DNA of 36,995 nt, from IMG/VR virus record IMGVR_UViG_3300025674_000142, positions 1 through 36,995 of that record, one strand, 5' to 3'. The position numbers and the translations under genes were made by a program. The stretch is from a virus. The notes beneath the pieces are model-generated. The model had not been told where the DNA came from. It saw only the letters and a program-made list of their open reading frames with translations, and did not search any database. This document shows positions 1 to 6,176 of this stretch, piece after piece (position 1 is the stretch's first letter; every line of letters begins with the position of its first letter).

Positions 1-42
1 GAAGATTGTTGCCCAAATAATTATGGAGAAGATGATGAGTGA
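1..42 (+). CDS. 3' end of an unidentified gene (truncated by window edge)
   Basis: An open frame runs from the first base to a TGA at 40-42 and encodes the last 13 residues, EDCCPNNYGEDDE. It overlaps the start of the next gene (ATG at 35) by 8 nt, the same tight packing seen throughout this arm, which supports it being a real gene end. The tail is acidic with a Cys pair. Nothing more can be said about function. Confidence 0.45.
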   Translation, partial: EDCCPNNYGEDDE

Positions 43-277
43 ATATAAATACACATATAGATTTAGTGAGCAGACAGTAGATACTAGATACTACAAAGTA
101 GAATCTAATAAGAAACTAACCTATCATGAGATGCAAGATATAGCATGGTCAGCAGAGCAACTAGAAGGTAGTTCTTATAAAGATGAAGATGGTAAAGCTA
201 CCTTTGAAGGTACTGAGTATGGAGATGATGCACAGTATCAAATGGAAGAAGGACAGGAGGACTTAGTAGATGATTAA
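35..277 (+). CDS. small acidic hypothetical protein
   Basis: 80-residue protein, unrecognised. In-frame ATGs lie at 23, 32 and 35; the one at 35 is chosen because GGAG at 25-28 sits about 6 nt upstream, giving a start MSEYKYTYRF. The C-terminal half is strongly acidic (many D/E after about residue 45). No membrane segment, signal peptide or metal motif is visible. It overlaps the next gene (glutaredoxin, start 270) by 8 nt, so the two are probably co-translated. Function unknown. Confidence 0.75.
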   Translation: MSEYKYTYRFSEQTVDTRYYKVESNKKLTYHEMQDIAWSAEQLEGSSYKDEDGKATFEGTEYGDDAQYQMEEGQEDLVDD

Positions 278-509
278 ATATATTATATACACACAAAAGA
301 ATTGCGTATACTGTGCAGAGGCCAAGTCATTACTAGATGATATGGAAGAGGTATACGAAGAGAGGGTATTGGATACTAAAGAAAAGATAAAAAGATTTAA
401 AGAGGCCGGACATAAAACTGTACCACAAATCTTTCTACACATAGGAGGATTTCATGAACTAGAAGAGTTTATATTTGAAGGTAAAAAAAAGGAGAGAAAG
501 AATGACTAA
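270..509 (+). CDS. glutaredoxin
   Basis: 79-aa glutaredoxin-like thiol oxidoreductase. An N-terminal beta strand leads to the redox motif CVYC (C12, C15). The cis-proline motif TVP (residues 50-52) and a GG pair (59-60) before the last helix match the glutathione-binding fold, and the length is normal for a minimal glutaredoxin. By family, phage glutaredoxins (e.g. T4 NrdC) reduce ribonucleotide reductase, so a link to the class II RNR at 9780 is plausible but inferred. The lysine-rich C-terminus (EGKKKERKND) overlaps the start of the next gene. Confidence 0.9.
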   Translation: MIKYIIYTQKNCVYCAEAKSLLDDMEEVYEERVLDTKEKIKRFKEAGHKTVPQIFLHIGGFHELEEFIFEGKKKERKND

Positions 510-843
510 AGAATATTTTATAGACGAGCCTACATTTTTAGAATTAAGTTGTGAACTTGCAGATAGAATGTTACAGAAGAAGGCCGGCAAAGACTATGAT
601 AGTTTTATAACTGTAGATAAAAAAGGTGTGGAGATATATACTGATGAAGCACAATTATTATTTGAAGAATACCTACAAGAGGTTACAGATATTTTAATAT
701 TAAATAATATATGTCCAGATGATATTGAAGAAGATATAGAGTTTATGCCTGACTTAAAGTTGGTAGATGCTGTACAACCAGAAGCAAAGATACTACCATT
801 TAAAGGTAAGATAGGTGCTATCTCAGGAGATAAAGATGAGTAA
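502..843 (+). CDS. acidic hypothetical protein
   Basis: 113-aa protein of unknown function. The ATG at 502 is preferred over upstream starts because GGAGAGAAAGA lies directly before it, giving MTKEYFIDEP. The sequence is acidic, with a D/E-rich stretch near residues 80-95 (PDDIEEDIEFMPD), and shows no transmembrane segment or known motif. It overlaps the glutaredoxin gene upstream by 8 nt and the zinc-finger gene downstream by 8 nt, so it belongs to the same transcript. Confidence 0.75.
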   Translation: MTKEYFIDEPTFLELSCELADRMLQKKAGKDYDSFITVDKKGVEIYTDEAQLLFEEYLQEVTDILILNNICPDDIEEDIEFMPDLKLVDAVQPEAKILPFKGKIGAISGDKDE

Positions 844-1000
844 AAAAATTAAATGTCATAGATGTAAAAAGAATGAAGCATATCCAGAAGATATGGAGAA
901 CAATGCATCTAATCTTTTATTATGTGATGACTGCTATACAGAACTAAGATACTTAATGGCAGACTATTTAAATATAAATATTCAGGAGATTAATATATGA
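836..1000 (+). CDS. CxxC...CxxC zinc-finger miniprotein
   Basis: 54-aa protein with two CxxC pairs (C7/C10 in CHRC, C30/C33 in CDDC) about 20 residues apart, the pattern of a four-cysteine zinc ribbon. The ATG at 836 follows AGGAGA at 826-831 and gives MSKKIKCHRC. The C-terminus (residues 34-54) looks helical and hydrophobic. Such miniproteins often bind nucleic acid or host proteins, but no specific role can be assigned. It overlaps both neighbours by a few bases. Confidence 0.75.
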   Translation: MSKKIKCHRCKKNEAYPEDMENNASNLLLCDDCYTELRYLMADYLNINIQEINI

Positions 1001-1176
1001 GTAAAAGAATATTAAAAGCAGTAAGAGAAGCTAGCATATCTATAGCATCTTGTTTAGATGAACCTAGTGAAGTAACTAAAAAAGATTTAGAACATATACA
1101 AGACCAGATAACTAAGATAGAAAATTATTTAACACCTTTTTATTTAGAAGAGTTAGAGGAAATAAAGAATGAGTAA
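997..1176 (+). CDS. small helical hypothetical protein
   Basis: 59-aa open frame (MSKRILKAVR... to ...EEIKNE). Its start overlaps the previous stop as ATGA, and CAGGAGAT at 983-990 is a good ribosome-binding site. A basic N-terminus is followed by a charged, probably helical stretch (about residues 27-45) and an acidic tail. Not recognised. Overlapping starts on both sides and coding-like composition support it as a real gene in the early small-gene run. Confidence 0.65.
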   Translation: MSKRILKAVREASISIASCLDEPSEVTKKDLEHIQDQITKIENYLTPFYLEELEEIKNE

Positions 1177-1345
1177 ATTAAATTATAAAGAAATAAAACA
1201 ACGAATAAATGTTATTGAAGATAGGTATTACAAAGGTTGGAAACAATCTGAAGAATGGTGGAGAGTTACTGGAGATGTAAACTCAACCGATAGAAGATTA
1301 TGGACTTACTATCACAACCTATTGAATAGGAGTTGCATAGAATAA
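1169..1345 (+). CDS. small hypothetical protein, Trp/Tyr-rich
   Basis: 58-aa frame starting at ATG 1169, overlapping the upstream stop by 8 nt, with GAGGAAATAAAGA before it as ribosome-binding site. It contains five Trp and several Tyr (KGWKQSEEWWRV; RLWTYYHNLL) and is basic. Unrecognised; the aromatic/basic mix would fit a protein- or nucleic-acid-binding miniprotein, but that is speculation. A promoter at 1333-1361 overlaps its last codons, so this is probably the last gene of the first transcript segment. Confidence 0.65.
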   Translation: MSKLNYKEIKQRINVIEDRYYKGWKQSEEWWRVTGDVNSTDRRLWTYYHNLLNRSCIE

Positions 1346-1361
1346 ATATCTATGGTATAAT
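1333..1361 (+). promoter_or_regulatory. sigma70-type promoter, extended -10
   Basis: TTGCAT (1333-1338), a 17-nt spacer and TATAAT (1356-1361) preceded by TATGG, i.e. an extended -10 of form TATGNTATAAT. The same -35 hexamer and spacing recur at 11714-11742. It lies in the short gap between two small genes and would start transcripts near 1368 toward the genes at 1376/1485 and beyond. Confidence 0.7.
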
Positions 1362-1375
1362 AAGGATAGAAAATT

Positions 1376-1507
1376 ATGATAAAAATAAAACAAATAATTA
1401 GAGTACCTTATGTTGTGTTAAATAATTTACTTGACACAAGATATAGGAGAAAGATTATGAAGAAAAATAAAAGGAGAAAGAAAAATGTTTCTAATAGCAC
1501 ATTATAA
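1376..1507 (+). CDS. very basic small ORF (uncertain)
   Basis: 43-aa frame, MIKIKQIIRV... ending in a highly basic stretch KKNKRRKKN. If the promoter at 1333-1361 is used, the ATG at 1376 would sit only about 8 nt into the transcript. An in-frame ATG at 1457 has a better ribosome-binding site (AGGAGAAAG) and would give a 16-residue basic peptide. It overlaps the next gene (start 1485) by 23 nt. It may be a genuine basic miniprotein or only a leader region. Confidence 0.35.
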   Translation: MIKIKQIIRVPYVVLNNLLDTRYRRKIMKKNKRRKKNVSNSTL

Positions 1508-1697
1508 ATTTATGTCAAGTAAAAATTTAAGAAGGTGTGAATGGACTGAGAAATTTCCTATTGACCAATTAGTTGATGAAGAAAATAAAGTATTAACTTT
1601 TAAAACTGAGAAGGAAGCGAAGGAGGCAATGGTATCTTGGGGAGTTGATTTAGGTTTAGCCGAGGAGTCCGGTGTAGTGATAGAGAGAATACAATGA
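1485..1697 (+). CDS. small hypothetical protein
   Basis: 70-aa protein, start ATG 1485 after a strong AAGGAGAAAG site (1471-1480). It begins MFLIAHYKFMSSKNLRRCEW and has a mixed charged middle (TEKEAKEAMVSWG). No known motif. Its stop overlaps the next ATG as ATGA at 1694-1697. It is probably the first well-translated gene after the 1333-1361 promoter. Confidence 0.7.
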   Translation: MFLIAHYKFMSSKNLRRCEWTEKFPIDQLVDEENKVLTFKTEKEAKEAMVSWGVDLGLAEESGVVIERIQ

Positions 1698-1786
1698 TAT
1701 GTGCACAGTTCACATTATATTTTTTTCTTGGTGGAATTTTAGTAGGAATGTTTATAATTTTATTAGCTTATTTATTAGCTAGATAG
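1694..1786 (+). CDS. 30-aa single-TM membrane peptide
   Basis: Open frame MICAQFTLYF... ending LLAR, start overlapping the previous stop (ATGA). Residues 6-28 are almost entirely hydrophobic with two Gly (FFLGGILVGMFIILL), a clear membrane-spanning helix with an Arg at the end. GAGAGAAT lies upstream as ribosome-binding site. One of several membrane micropeptides in this region; such early phage peptides can act at the host membrane, but no function is assigned. Confidence 0.55.
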   Translation: MICAQFTLYFFLGGILVGMFIILLAYLLAR

Positions 1787-1794
1787 GAGTAACA

Positions 1795-2022
1795 ATGTAC
1801 GACCCAGTAGTATTAAATATATTAGAAAAGAATGTTAAGGATTTACAAGAACAATTAGTAAATGCTAACAAAAGAATTAAAAGATTAACAGACGAGAACT
1901 ATAAGTTAAGAAGAGAAATAGAATTAGTAAAAGATAATGGTAAAAGAATTATCAATGATAAAGGAAGTGCGTGGATAGGAGATGCTGAGATGCCTGATGC
2001 CGGCCATTTAAAAGATGAGTAG
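1795..2022 (+). CDS. coiled-coil hypothetical protein
   Basis: 75-aa protein starting at ATG 1795 after TAGGAGT. Residues about 8-48 show heptad-like spacing of hydrophobics between charged residues (ILEKNVKDLQEQL; RIKRLTDENYKLRREIEL), resembling a leucine-zipper coiled coil. The C-terminal 25 residues are glycine/acidic (SAWIGDAEMPDAG). It is likely an oligomerising protein; a DNA-binding bZIP-like function is not supported because no separate basic region stands out. Overlaps the next gene by 8 nt. Confidence 0.7.
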   Translation: MYDPVVLNILEKNVKDLQEQLVNANKRIKRLTDENYKLRREIELVKDNGKRIINDKGSAWIGDAEMPDAGHLKDE

Positions 2023-2155
2023 TGATAGAGATAGGAGATTAAAGGCTACAGGTTCTTGGTTTCAAAATCCAAAGAGAGTTAAATACTTATGGGTAAATAA
2101 TATATTTCCTATATTATTACTTGTAAGTTTATTTATTTTGTTATATAATTATTAG
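2015..2155 (+). CDS. 46-aa protein with C-terminal membrane anchor
   Basis: Open frame MSSDRDRRLK... ending in a hydrophobic helix (residues about 28-44, FPILLLVSLFILLY). The N-terminal half is basic and soluble, so it should sit on the cytoplasmic face, tail-anchored. The ATG at 2015 overlaps the upstream stop. Followed directly by TTAGGAGAATTAAG, the ribosome-binding site of the next gene. Unrecognised. Confidence 0.6.
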   Translation: MSSDRDRRLKATGSWFQNPKRVKYLWVNNIFPILLLVSLFILLYNY

Positions 2156-2165
2156 GAGAATTAAG

Positions 2166-2351
2166 ATGCAGAATCTTTGGGATAAAGATGAGAAGAGAAT
2201 GTACAGAAAATTATTTAAAGAATATAAACGAGAAGGTTGTTCAAATGAAGAGGCAAGTATGCTAGCGAAACAGGATTGTAAAAATAGTATTGGCCTTGAT
2301 ATTTATTCAGCAGAATTAGTATATAATAAAACTTTAAAAGATTTTGATTGA
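2166..2351 (+). CDS. small charged hypothetical protein
   Basis: 61-aa protein, start ATG 2166 after TAGGAGAATTAAG. Rich in K/R and D/E and predicted helical (KRMYRKLFKEYKREG; NEEASMLAKQD) with two Cys (residues 25 and 38). No membrane segment or recognised family. It is the last gene before the AT-only stretch and overlaps the -35 element of the promoter at 2348-2375. Confidence 0.7.
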   Translation: MQNLWDKDEKRMYRKLFKEYKREGCSNEEASMLAKQDCKNSIGLDIYSAELVYNKTLKDFD

Positions 2352-2375
2352 CATTATGAAAAAAGTTATTATAAT
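2348..2375 (+). promoter_or_regulatory. consensus sigma70 promoter upstream of the replication genes
   Basis: TTGACA (2348-2353), a 16-nt spacer and TATAAT (2370-2375): both hexamers match the consensus exactly. The predicted start near 2382 lies inside an 84-nt stretch without G or C and would transcribe the 2515 micropeptide and the helicase-primase. Confidence 0.65.
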
Positions 2376-2502
2376 AATTAAATATATATATAATATAATT
2401 AATAATTATTTATTAAAATATATAATAAATATATTTATATTATTAATATCCTTATGGGTATTATATATATTTATTATGATGATATATTATACATTTAAAT
2501 AA
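2356..2502 (+). CDS. possible 48-aa membrane peptide (may be spurious)
   Basis: Frame MKKVIIIIKY... ending MMIYYTFK, nearly all I, Y, N, L and K in the first half. That is what random reading of AT-only DNA gives, so coding is doubtful. No ribosome-binding site precedes ATG 2356, and the start lies upstream of the predicted transcription start of the 2348-2375 promoter. The second half (residues 26-45) is a convincing hydrophobic helix. An untranslated AT-rich regulatory or origin region is the alternative. Confidence 0.3.
   Translation: MKKVIIIIKYIYNIINNYLLKYIINIFILLISLWVLYIFIMMIYYTFK
2366..2449. other. 84-nt stretch with no G or C; candidate origin / unwinding element
   Basis: Every base from 2366 to 2449 is A or T, and the following 60 bases are also very AT-rich. 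It lies immediately upstream of the helicase-primase operon and carries the -10 of a consensus promoter. In T7 the primary origin is likewise an AT-rich segment downstream of promoters ahead of early replication genes (established knowledge); an origin role here is inference. No clear iterons were found. Confidence 0.45.
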
Positions 2503-2514
2503 AGGAATAAAAAT

Positions 2515-2592
2515 ATGTGGTTAGAAATATTAATAATATACACAGTAATATACACATTCATAGGGTTGAATAACTCTGCGAGTATGTTATAA
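2515..2592 (+). CDS. 25-aa membrane micropeptide, coupled to helicase-primase
   Basis: Frame MWLEILIIYTVIYTFIGL followed by NNSASML, start ATG 2515 after AAAGGAATAAAA. Residues 2-18 form a hydrophobic helix. Its TAA shares one base with the ATG of the helicase-primase (TAATG at 2590-2594). As the helicase ATG has no ribosome-binding site of its own, translation of this ORF probably delivers ribosomes to it. It may thus be a coupling leader, a membrane peptide, or both. Confidence 0.55.
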   Translation: MWLEILIIYTVIYTFIGLNNSASML

Positions 2593-2593
2593 T
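2566..2593 (+). promoter_or_regulatory. extended -10 promoter overlapping the helicase-primase start
   Basis: TTGAAT (2566-2571), a 16-nt spacer and TATAAT (2588-2593) preceded by TATGT, giving TATGTTATAAT, the same extended -10 form as at 1356, 7000 and 11737. The -10 contains the A and T of the full-length ATG (2592), so transcripts from it (start about 2600) could only make the shorter helicase form starting at 2724. Confidence 0.5.
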
Positions 2594-4232
2594 GCAAAGT
2601 AAATGGATAAGTAGAGGGAAGTGCCCATGTGGTAATTCCAGCAATGGATATAACATACATGCTGATGGTCATGCCTTCTGCTTCTCCTGTCAAAAACGAT
2701 TTAACAATGTAGGAGAGGCAAAAATGGAAGCGAAAGTTGTAGATATACAAAACAAAGTTTCAAGTACCGGTGATTATGGAGGTCTGGGAGATAGGAGAAT
2801 AACTGAACAGACTGCCAGAAAGTATAGGACAAAAATAAAAACGAATGGTTCTATTATTTCACATCACTACTATGAATATTATAACACTGAAGGTAGCCAT
2901 GTTGCTACTAAGGTACGACAAGTAGAAGGAAAAAGAATATGGTCTCAAGGAGATATGACTGATGCCTTATTGTTTGGACAGAATCTATTTAAATCTGGTG
3001 GTAAATATATTACTATCACTGAAGGTGAGATAGATGCCATGTCTGCTTATGAGATGTTAGGAAGTAAGTGGGCAGTAGTATCAATAAAGAATGGAGTTCA
3101 AAGTGCAGTGCAGAATTGTAAGCAACACCTAGAATACTTAAATACTTTTGAGAATGTGGTGGTTTGTTTTGACAATGACAAGCCTGGGATTGAAGCATCT
3201 CAAAAGGTTGCTCAGTTATTTGAACCTAACAAATGTAAGATTGTAAGACTAGAACACAAAGACCCTAATGAATATCAGAAGATGGGTAAGGCTAAAGACT
3301 TTATACAAAACTGGTGGAGTGCAGAAGCATACACACCGGCAGGTATAATGAACTTATCCAGACTAGGAGAATCATTATATGACGAGAAGGATTGTGAGAC
3401 TATACCTTATCCTTGGAGTGCCATGAATGAAAAAACATATGGCATGAGGACAGGAGAATTAGTTACCTTTACATCTGGTGCAGGCATGGGTAAGTCTTCT
3501 ATCATGCGTGAGTTAATGCATCACATACTTAGAAACTCTGGTGATAACATAGGTATATTAGCACTGGAAGAGAGTACAAAGAATACTGCATTTAATATTA
3601 TGTCAGTTGAGGCCAATGAAAGATTATACATCAAAGAGATAAGAAATAAATTCTCAAGAGAACAATTAAATAAATGGCAAGAAGACACGATAGGTTCTGG
3701 TAGGTTCTTTGCCTTTGACCACTTCGGTTCTATAGGTAATGATGAGATACTATCTAGAGTTAGATACATGGCAAAGTCTTTGGATTGTAAGTGGATATTC
3801 TTAGACCATTTATCTATCTTAGTTAGTGGACAAGATGATGGAGATGAGAGAAAATCTATTGATGTATTGATGACTAAGTTGCGTTCACTGGTAGAAGAAA
3901 CTGGTGTAGGTCTTCTCTTAGTATCACATCTGCGTAGACCTTCAGGAGATTTAGGCCATGAGAATGGTAAGGAAGTAACTCTATCACATCTAAGAGGTAG
4001 TGCTAGCATTGCACATCTATCCGATAGTGTGATAGCATTAGAAAGAAATCAACAGGCAGAAGATGATGTCATAGCTTGTACAACAACGATTCGTATTCTA
4101 AAAAATAGATACACAGGAGAGACAGGTGTATGTTCTTACTTGCATTATGATAAAAACTCTGGTAGAATGTCACAAATAGACAATCCTTTTGAAAATGATT
4201 TAGAAGGAACAACAACAGGAGTTCAATTATGA
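2592..4232 (+). CDS. T7 gp4-like DNA primase-helicase
   Basis: 546-aa replicative primase-helicase closely resembling T7 gp4 (566 aa). In order: zinc-binding domain with C11, C13, C30 and C33 (first pair CxC, not the CxxC of T7); Toprim primase with EGEID (E144-D148) and DNDKPG (D194, D196); RecA-like helicase with Walker A SGAGMGKSS (295-303), catalytic E326 in LALEES, Walker B IFLDH (D405), VSHLRRP, and LRGSA with SDSVIALERNQQ at the end. It unwinds the fork and primes lagging-strand synthesis for the polymerase at 4530. The start at 2592 is TAATG-coupled to the upstream micropeptide; an internal start at M45 (2724) has a strong site. The C-terminal tail is only mildly acidic and lacks the terminal Phe by which T7 gp4 contacts its polymerase. 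Confidence 0.95.
   Translation: MQSKWISRGKCPCGNSSNGYNIHADGHAFCFSCQKRFNNVGEAKMEAKVVDIQNKVSSTGDYGGLGDRRITEQTARKYRTKIKTNGSIISHHYYEYYNTEGSHVATKVRQVEGKRIWSQGDMTDALLFGQNLFKSGGKYITITEGEIDAMSAYEMLGSKWAVVSIKNGVQSAVQNCKQHLEYLNTFENVVVCFDNDKPGIEASQKVAQLFEPNKCKIVRLEHKDPNEYQKMGKAKDFIQNWWSAEAYTPAGIMNLSRLGESLYDEKDCETIPYPWSAMNEKTYGMRTGELVTFTSGAGMGKSSIMRELMHHILRNSGDNIGILALEESTKNTAFNIMSVEANERLYIKEIRNKFSREQLNKWQEDTIGSGRFFAFDHFGSIGNDEILSRVRYMAKSLDCKWIFLDHLSILVSGQDDGDERKSIDVLMTKLRSLVEETGVGLLLVSHLRRPSGDLGHENGKEVTLSHLRGSASIAHLSDSVIALERNQQAEDDVIACTTTIRILKNRYTGETGVCSYLHYDKNSGRMSQIDNPFENDLEGTTTGVQL
2711..2726 (+). promoter_or_regulatory. internal ribosome-binding site and start for a short helicase form
   Basis: AGGAGAGGCAAAA directly precedes ATG 2724 (M45 of the primase-helicase), in frame. 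The full-length ATG has no such site. Starting here removes the whole zinc-binding domain, the same architecture as T7 gp4B, which starts at M64 just after its zinc domain. The product would be 502 aa. Confidence 0.6.
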
Positions 4233-4546
4233 AATGTTATAACTGTGGAACAGAATTAACTTGGGGAGGAGACCATGATTGTGAAGAAGACGAAGACCAT
4301 GCTATAGTTACAAACTTATCTTGTCCTGAGTGTGAGGCTTTTCATTTAGTATATTGGGGTCACAAAGGAGAAGAAGAAGATAAACAACTTTGGATAAAAG
4401 GTTATAAAGAGTGGTTAGATAACAAAAAGGAAAAAGAACCAGAGATGTGGGAGCATTATTGTGATACAGAAAAAAGTATGATGGAAGTAGGTAAAGGAGA
4501 GCCTTGTAACTGGTGTGGAAAGGAAGAGAATGAAAGTAATCCTTGA
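4229..4546 (+). CDS. zinc-ribbon protein of unknown function
   Basis: 105-aa acidic protein with three CxxC pairs: CYNC (C3/C6), CPEC (C32/C35) and CNWC (C93/C96), plus C18 and C78, so one or two zinc ribbons are likely. Its ATG overlaps the helicase stop (ATGA) and its end overlaps the polymerase start, placing it inside the replisome operon. The middle (about residues 48-85) is charged and Trp-rich. Not recognised as a named family; a nucleic-acid or replisome accessory role is only suggested by position. Confidence 0.75.
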   Translation: MKCYNCGTELTWGGDHDCEEDEDHAIVTNLSCPECEAFHLVYWGHKGEEEDKQLWIKGYKEWLDNKKEKEPEMWEHYCDTEKSMMEVGKGEPCNWCGKEENESNP

Positions 4547-6176
4547 TATAGAAACAGATGGTTTTAATCCTAGTAAGATACATTGTATTGTAGCAAAGAA
4601 TGTAGATACTAATTTGGTTACTGTATTTGACCCAGATACTATGTATAGTTTTAATAGCTGGGCTAAGAAAGTAGATAAGTTTATCATGCATAATGGTTTA
4701 TCTTTTGATGCACCGGTTCTTAATAGGTTGTTAGGTACAGGAATAACACCAGATAAAATAATAGATACATTAATTTTGTCACAGTTATTTAATCCTATCA
4801 GAGAAAAAGGACATAGCCTTAGAGCATGGGGAGAAAAACTAAACATGCTTAAAGGTGGAGAAGATGTAAACTTTTCTAAGTATGATTTTAATATGTTGAA
4901 TTACTGTAAACAAGATGTAGAAATAACACATGCTGTCTATAATGAATTAGTAAAAGAAAGCAATGGTTTTTCTCAGGAGTCTTCAGACCTTGAACATAAT
5001 ATAAGATTAATACTAGACCAACAAGAGAAGAATGGTTTTGCTTTTGATATGATGAAGGCACAACAGTTATTAGCAAAACTAAAAGAAGATATCTATGACT
5101 TAGAACAATGGTCACTGGAAGAGTTTGAACCTACCATTGTAGAGATGAAGACTAAGACAAAAGAAATTCCTTTTAACATTGGCTCTCGTCAGCAGATAGC
5201 AGACAGGTTAATGAAGAAAGGTTGGAAGCCTAAACAGTTTACAGATAAAAAGAATATTATTATTAATGAAGCTGTTTTAAAAACAATTAAAGAGCCAGAG
5301 TTAAAACTTACTGCAGAAAGATTTTCAAAGTATTTTTTACTACAGAAAAGAGCAGTAATGGTAGAGTCTTGGATTGATGCCTGCGATAATGATAATAGGG
5401 TACATGGTAAAGTAATGACACTACGTACTATTACAGGTCGCATGGCACATAACTCACCTAACATGGCACAAGTACCGGCTGTATACTCACCATATGGTAA
5501 GGACTGCAGAGGGTTGTGGACTATATCAGACCCTATGAAATATAAATTAGTAGGTACTGATGCTAGTGGTTTAGAGTTACGTTGTCTTGCTCACTATCTT
5601 AATGATACAACTTATACTGATGAGATATTGAATGGAGATATACATACAAAGAACATGGAGCTAGCAGGCCTAGCAAATAGAGACCAGGCGAAGACATTTA
5701 TATATGCCTTTCTTTATGGAGCTGGTGCAGAGAAAATAGGTAAGATAGTAGGAGCTGGAAAGGAGCAGGGAAATAGTTTAATAAAAAGATTTCTATCTAA
5801 CTTACCATCACTAAGAAGATTAAGAGAACAAGTAGAAAGTGTAAGTAGAAGAGGTAAGATAAAAGCTATTGATGGAAGATACTTAAAAGTTAGAAGTCCA
5901 CATTCAGCATTGAATACTCTTCTGCAAGGAGCAGGTGCTATTGTTTGTAAGCAGTGGTTGTTACATATTATAACGAGGGTATATAATAAAAAACTTGATG
6001 CAAAATTAGTAGCTTCTGTTCATGATGAGTATCAATTTGAAGTGGCTAACAAAGATGTAAATGAATTTTGTAGTATCACTAAGATTGCTATGAAAGAAAC
6101 TGAGAAGACATTGAAGTTAAGATGTCCTTTAGATAACGATTACAAGGTAGGAGTAACATGGGCAGAAACACATTAG
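4530..6176 (+). CDS. T7-type family A DNA polymerase with 3'-5' exonuclease
   Basis: 548-aa replicative DNA polymerase. ATG 4530 is chosen over GTG 4515 because it puts DIETDGF right at the N-terminus, as in T7 gp5, after AGGAAGAG. Exonuclease motifs: D6/E8, NGLSFD (N55, D60) and YCKQD (Y125, D129). Polymerase motifs: A TDASGLELR (D344), B RDQAKTFIYAFLYG (R384, K388, Y392), C HDE (H498, D499). Tyr at 392 matches T7 Y526; Tyr/Phe here is associated with virulent phages. T7 gp5 is 704 aa; much of the difference lies in the thumb, where the 76-residue thioredoxin-binding insert is absent (only about 20 residues separate the flanking helices near 195-220). Processivity must be achieved otherwise. 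It sits downstream of primase-helicase and overlaps the next gene. Confidence 0.95.
   Translation: MKVILDIETDGFNPSKIHCIVAKNVDTNLVTVFDPDTMYSFNSWAKKVDKFIMHNGLSFDAPVLNRLLGTGITPDKIIDTLILSQLFNPIREKGHSLRAWGEKLNMLKGGEDVNFSKYDFNMLNYCKQDVEITHAVYNELVKESNGFSQESSDLEHNIRLILDQQEKNGFAFDMMKAQQLLAKLKEDIYDLEQWSLEEFEPTIVEMKTKTKEIPFNIGSRQQIADRLMKKGWKPKQFTDKKNIIINEAVLKTIKEPELKLTAERFSKYFLLQKRAVMVESWIDACDNDNRVHGKVMTLRTITGRMAHNSPNMAQVPAVYSPYGKDCRGLWTISDPMKYKLVGTDASGLELRCLAHYLNDTTYTDEILNGDIHTKNMELAGLANRDQAKTFIYAFLYGAGAEKIGKIVGAGKEQGNSLIKRFLSNLPSLRRLREQVESVSRRGKIKAIDGRYLKVRSPHSALNTLLQGAGAIVCKQWLLHIITRVYNKKLDAKLVASVHDEYQFEVANKDVNEFCSITKIAMKETEKTLKLRCPLDNDYKVGVTWAETH

Noticed and set aside
1431-1459. TTGACA at 1431-1436 as another promoter
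   Set aside because: No good -10: GATTAT (1453-1458) matches only 4 of 6 at 16-nt spacing, and the clear promoter at 1333-1361 lies just upstream.
2487-2750. - strand frame antisense to the helicase start
   Set aside because: No ribosome-binding site, opposite to all neighbours, overlaps the well-supported primase zinc domain.
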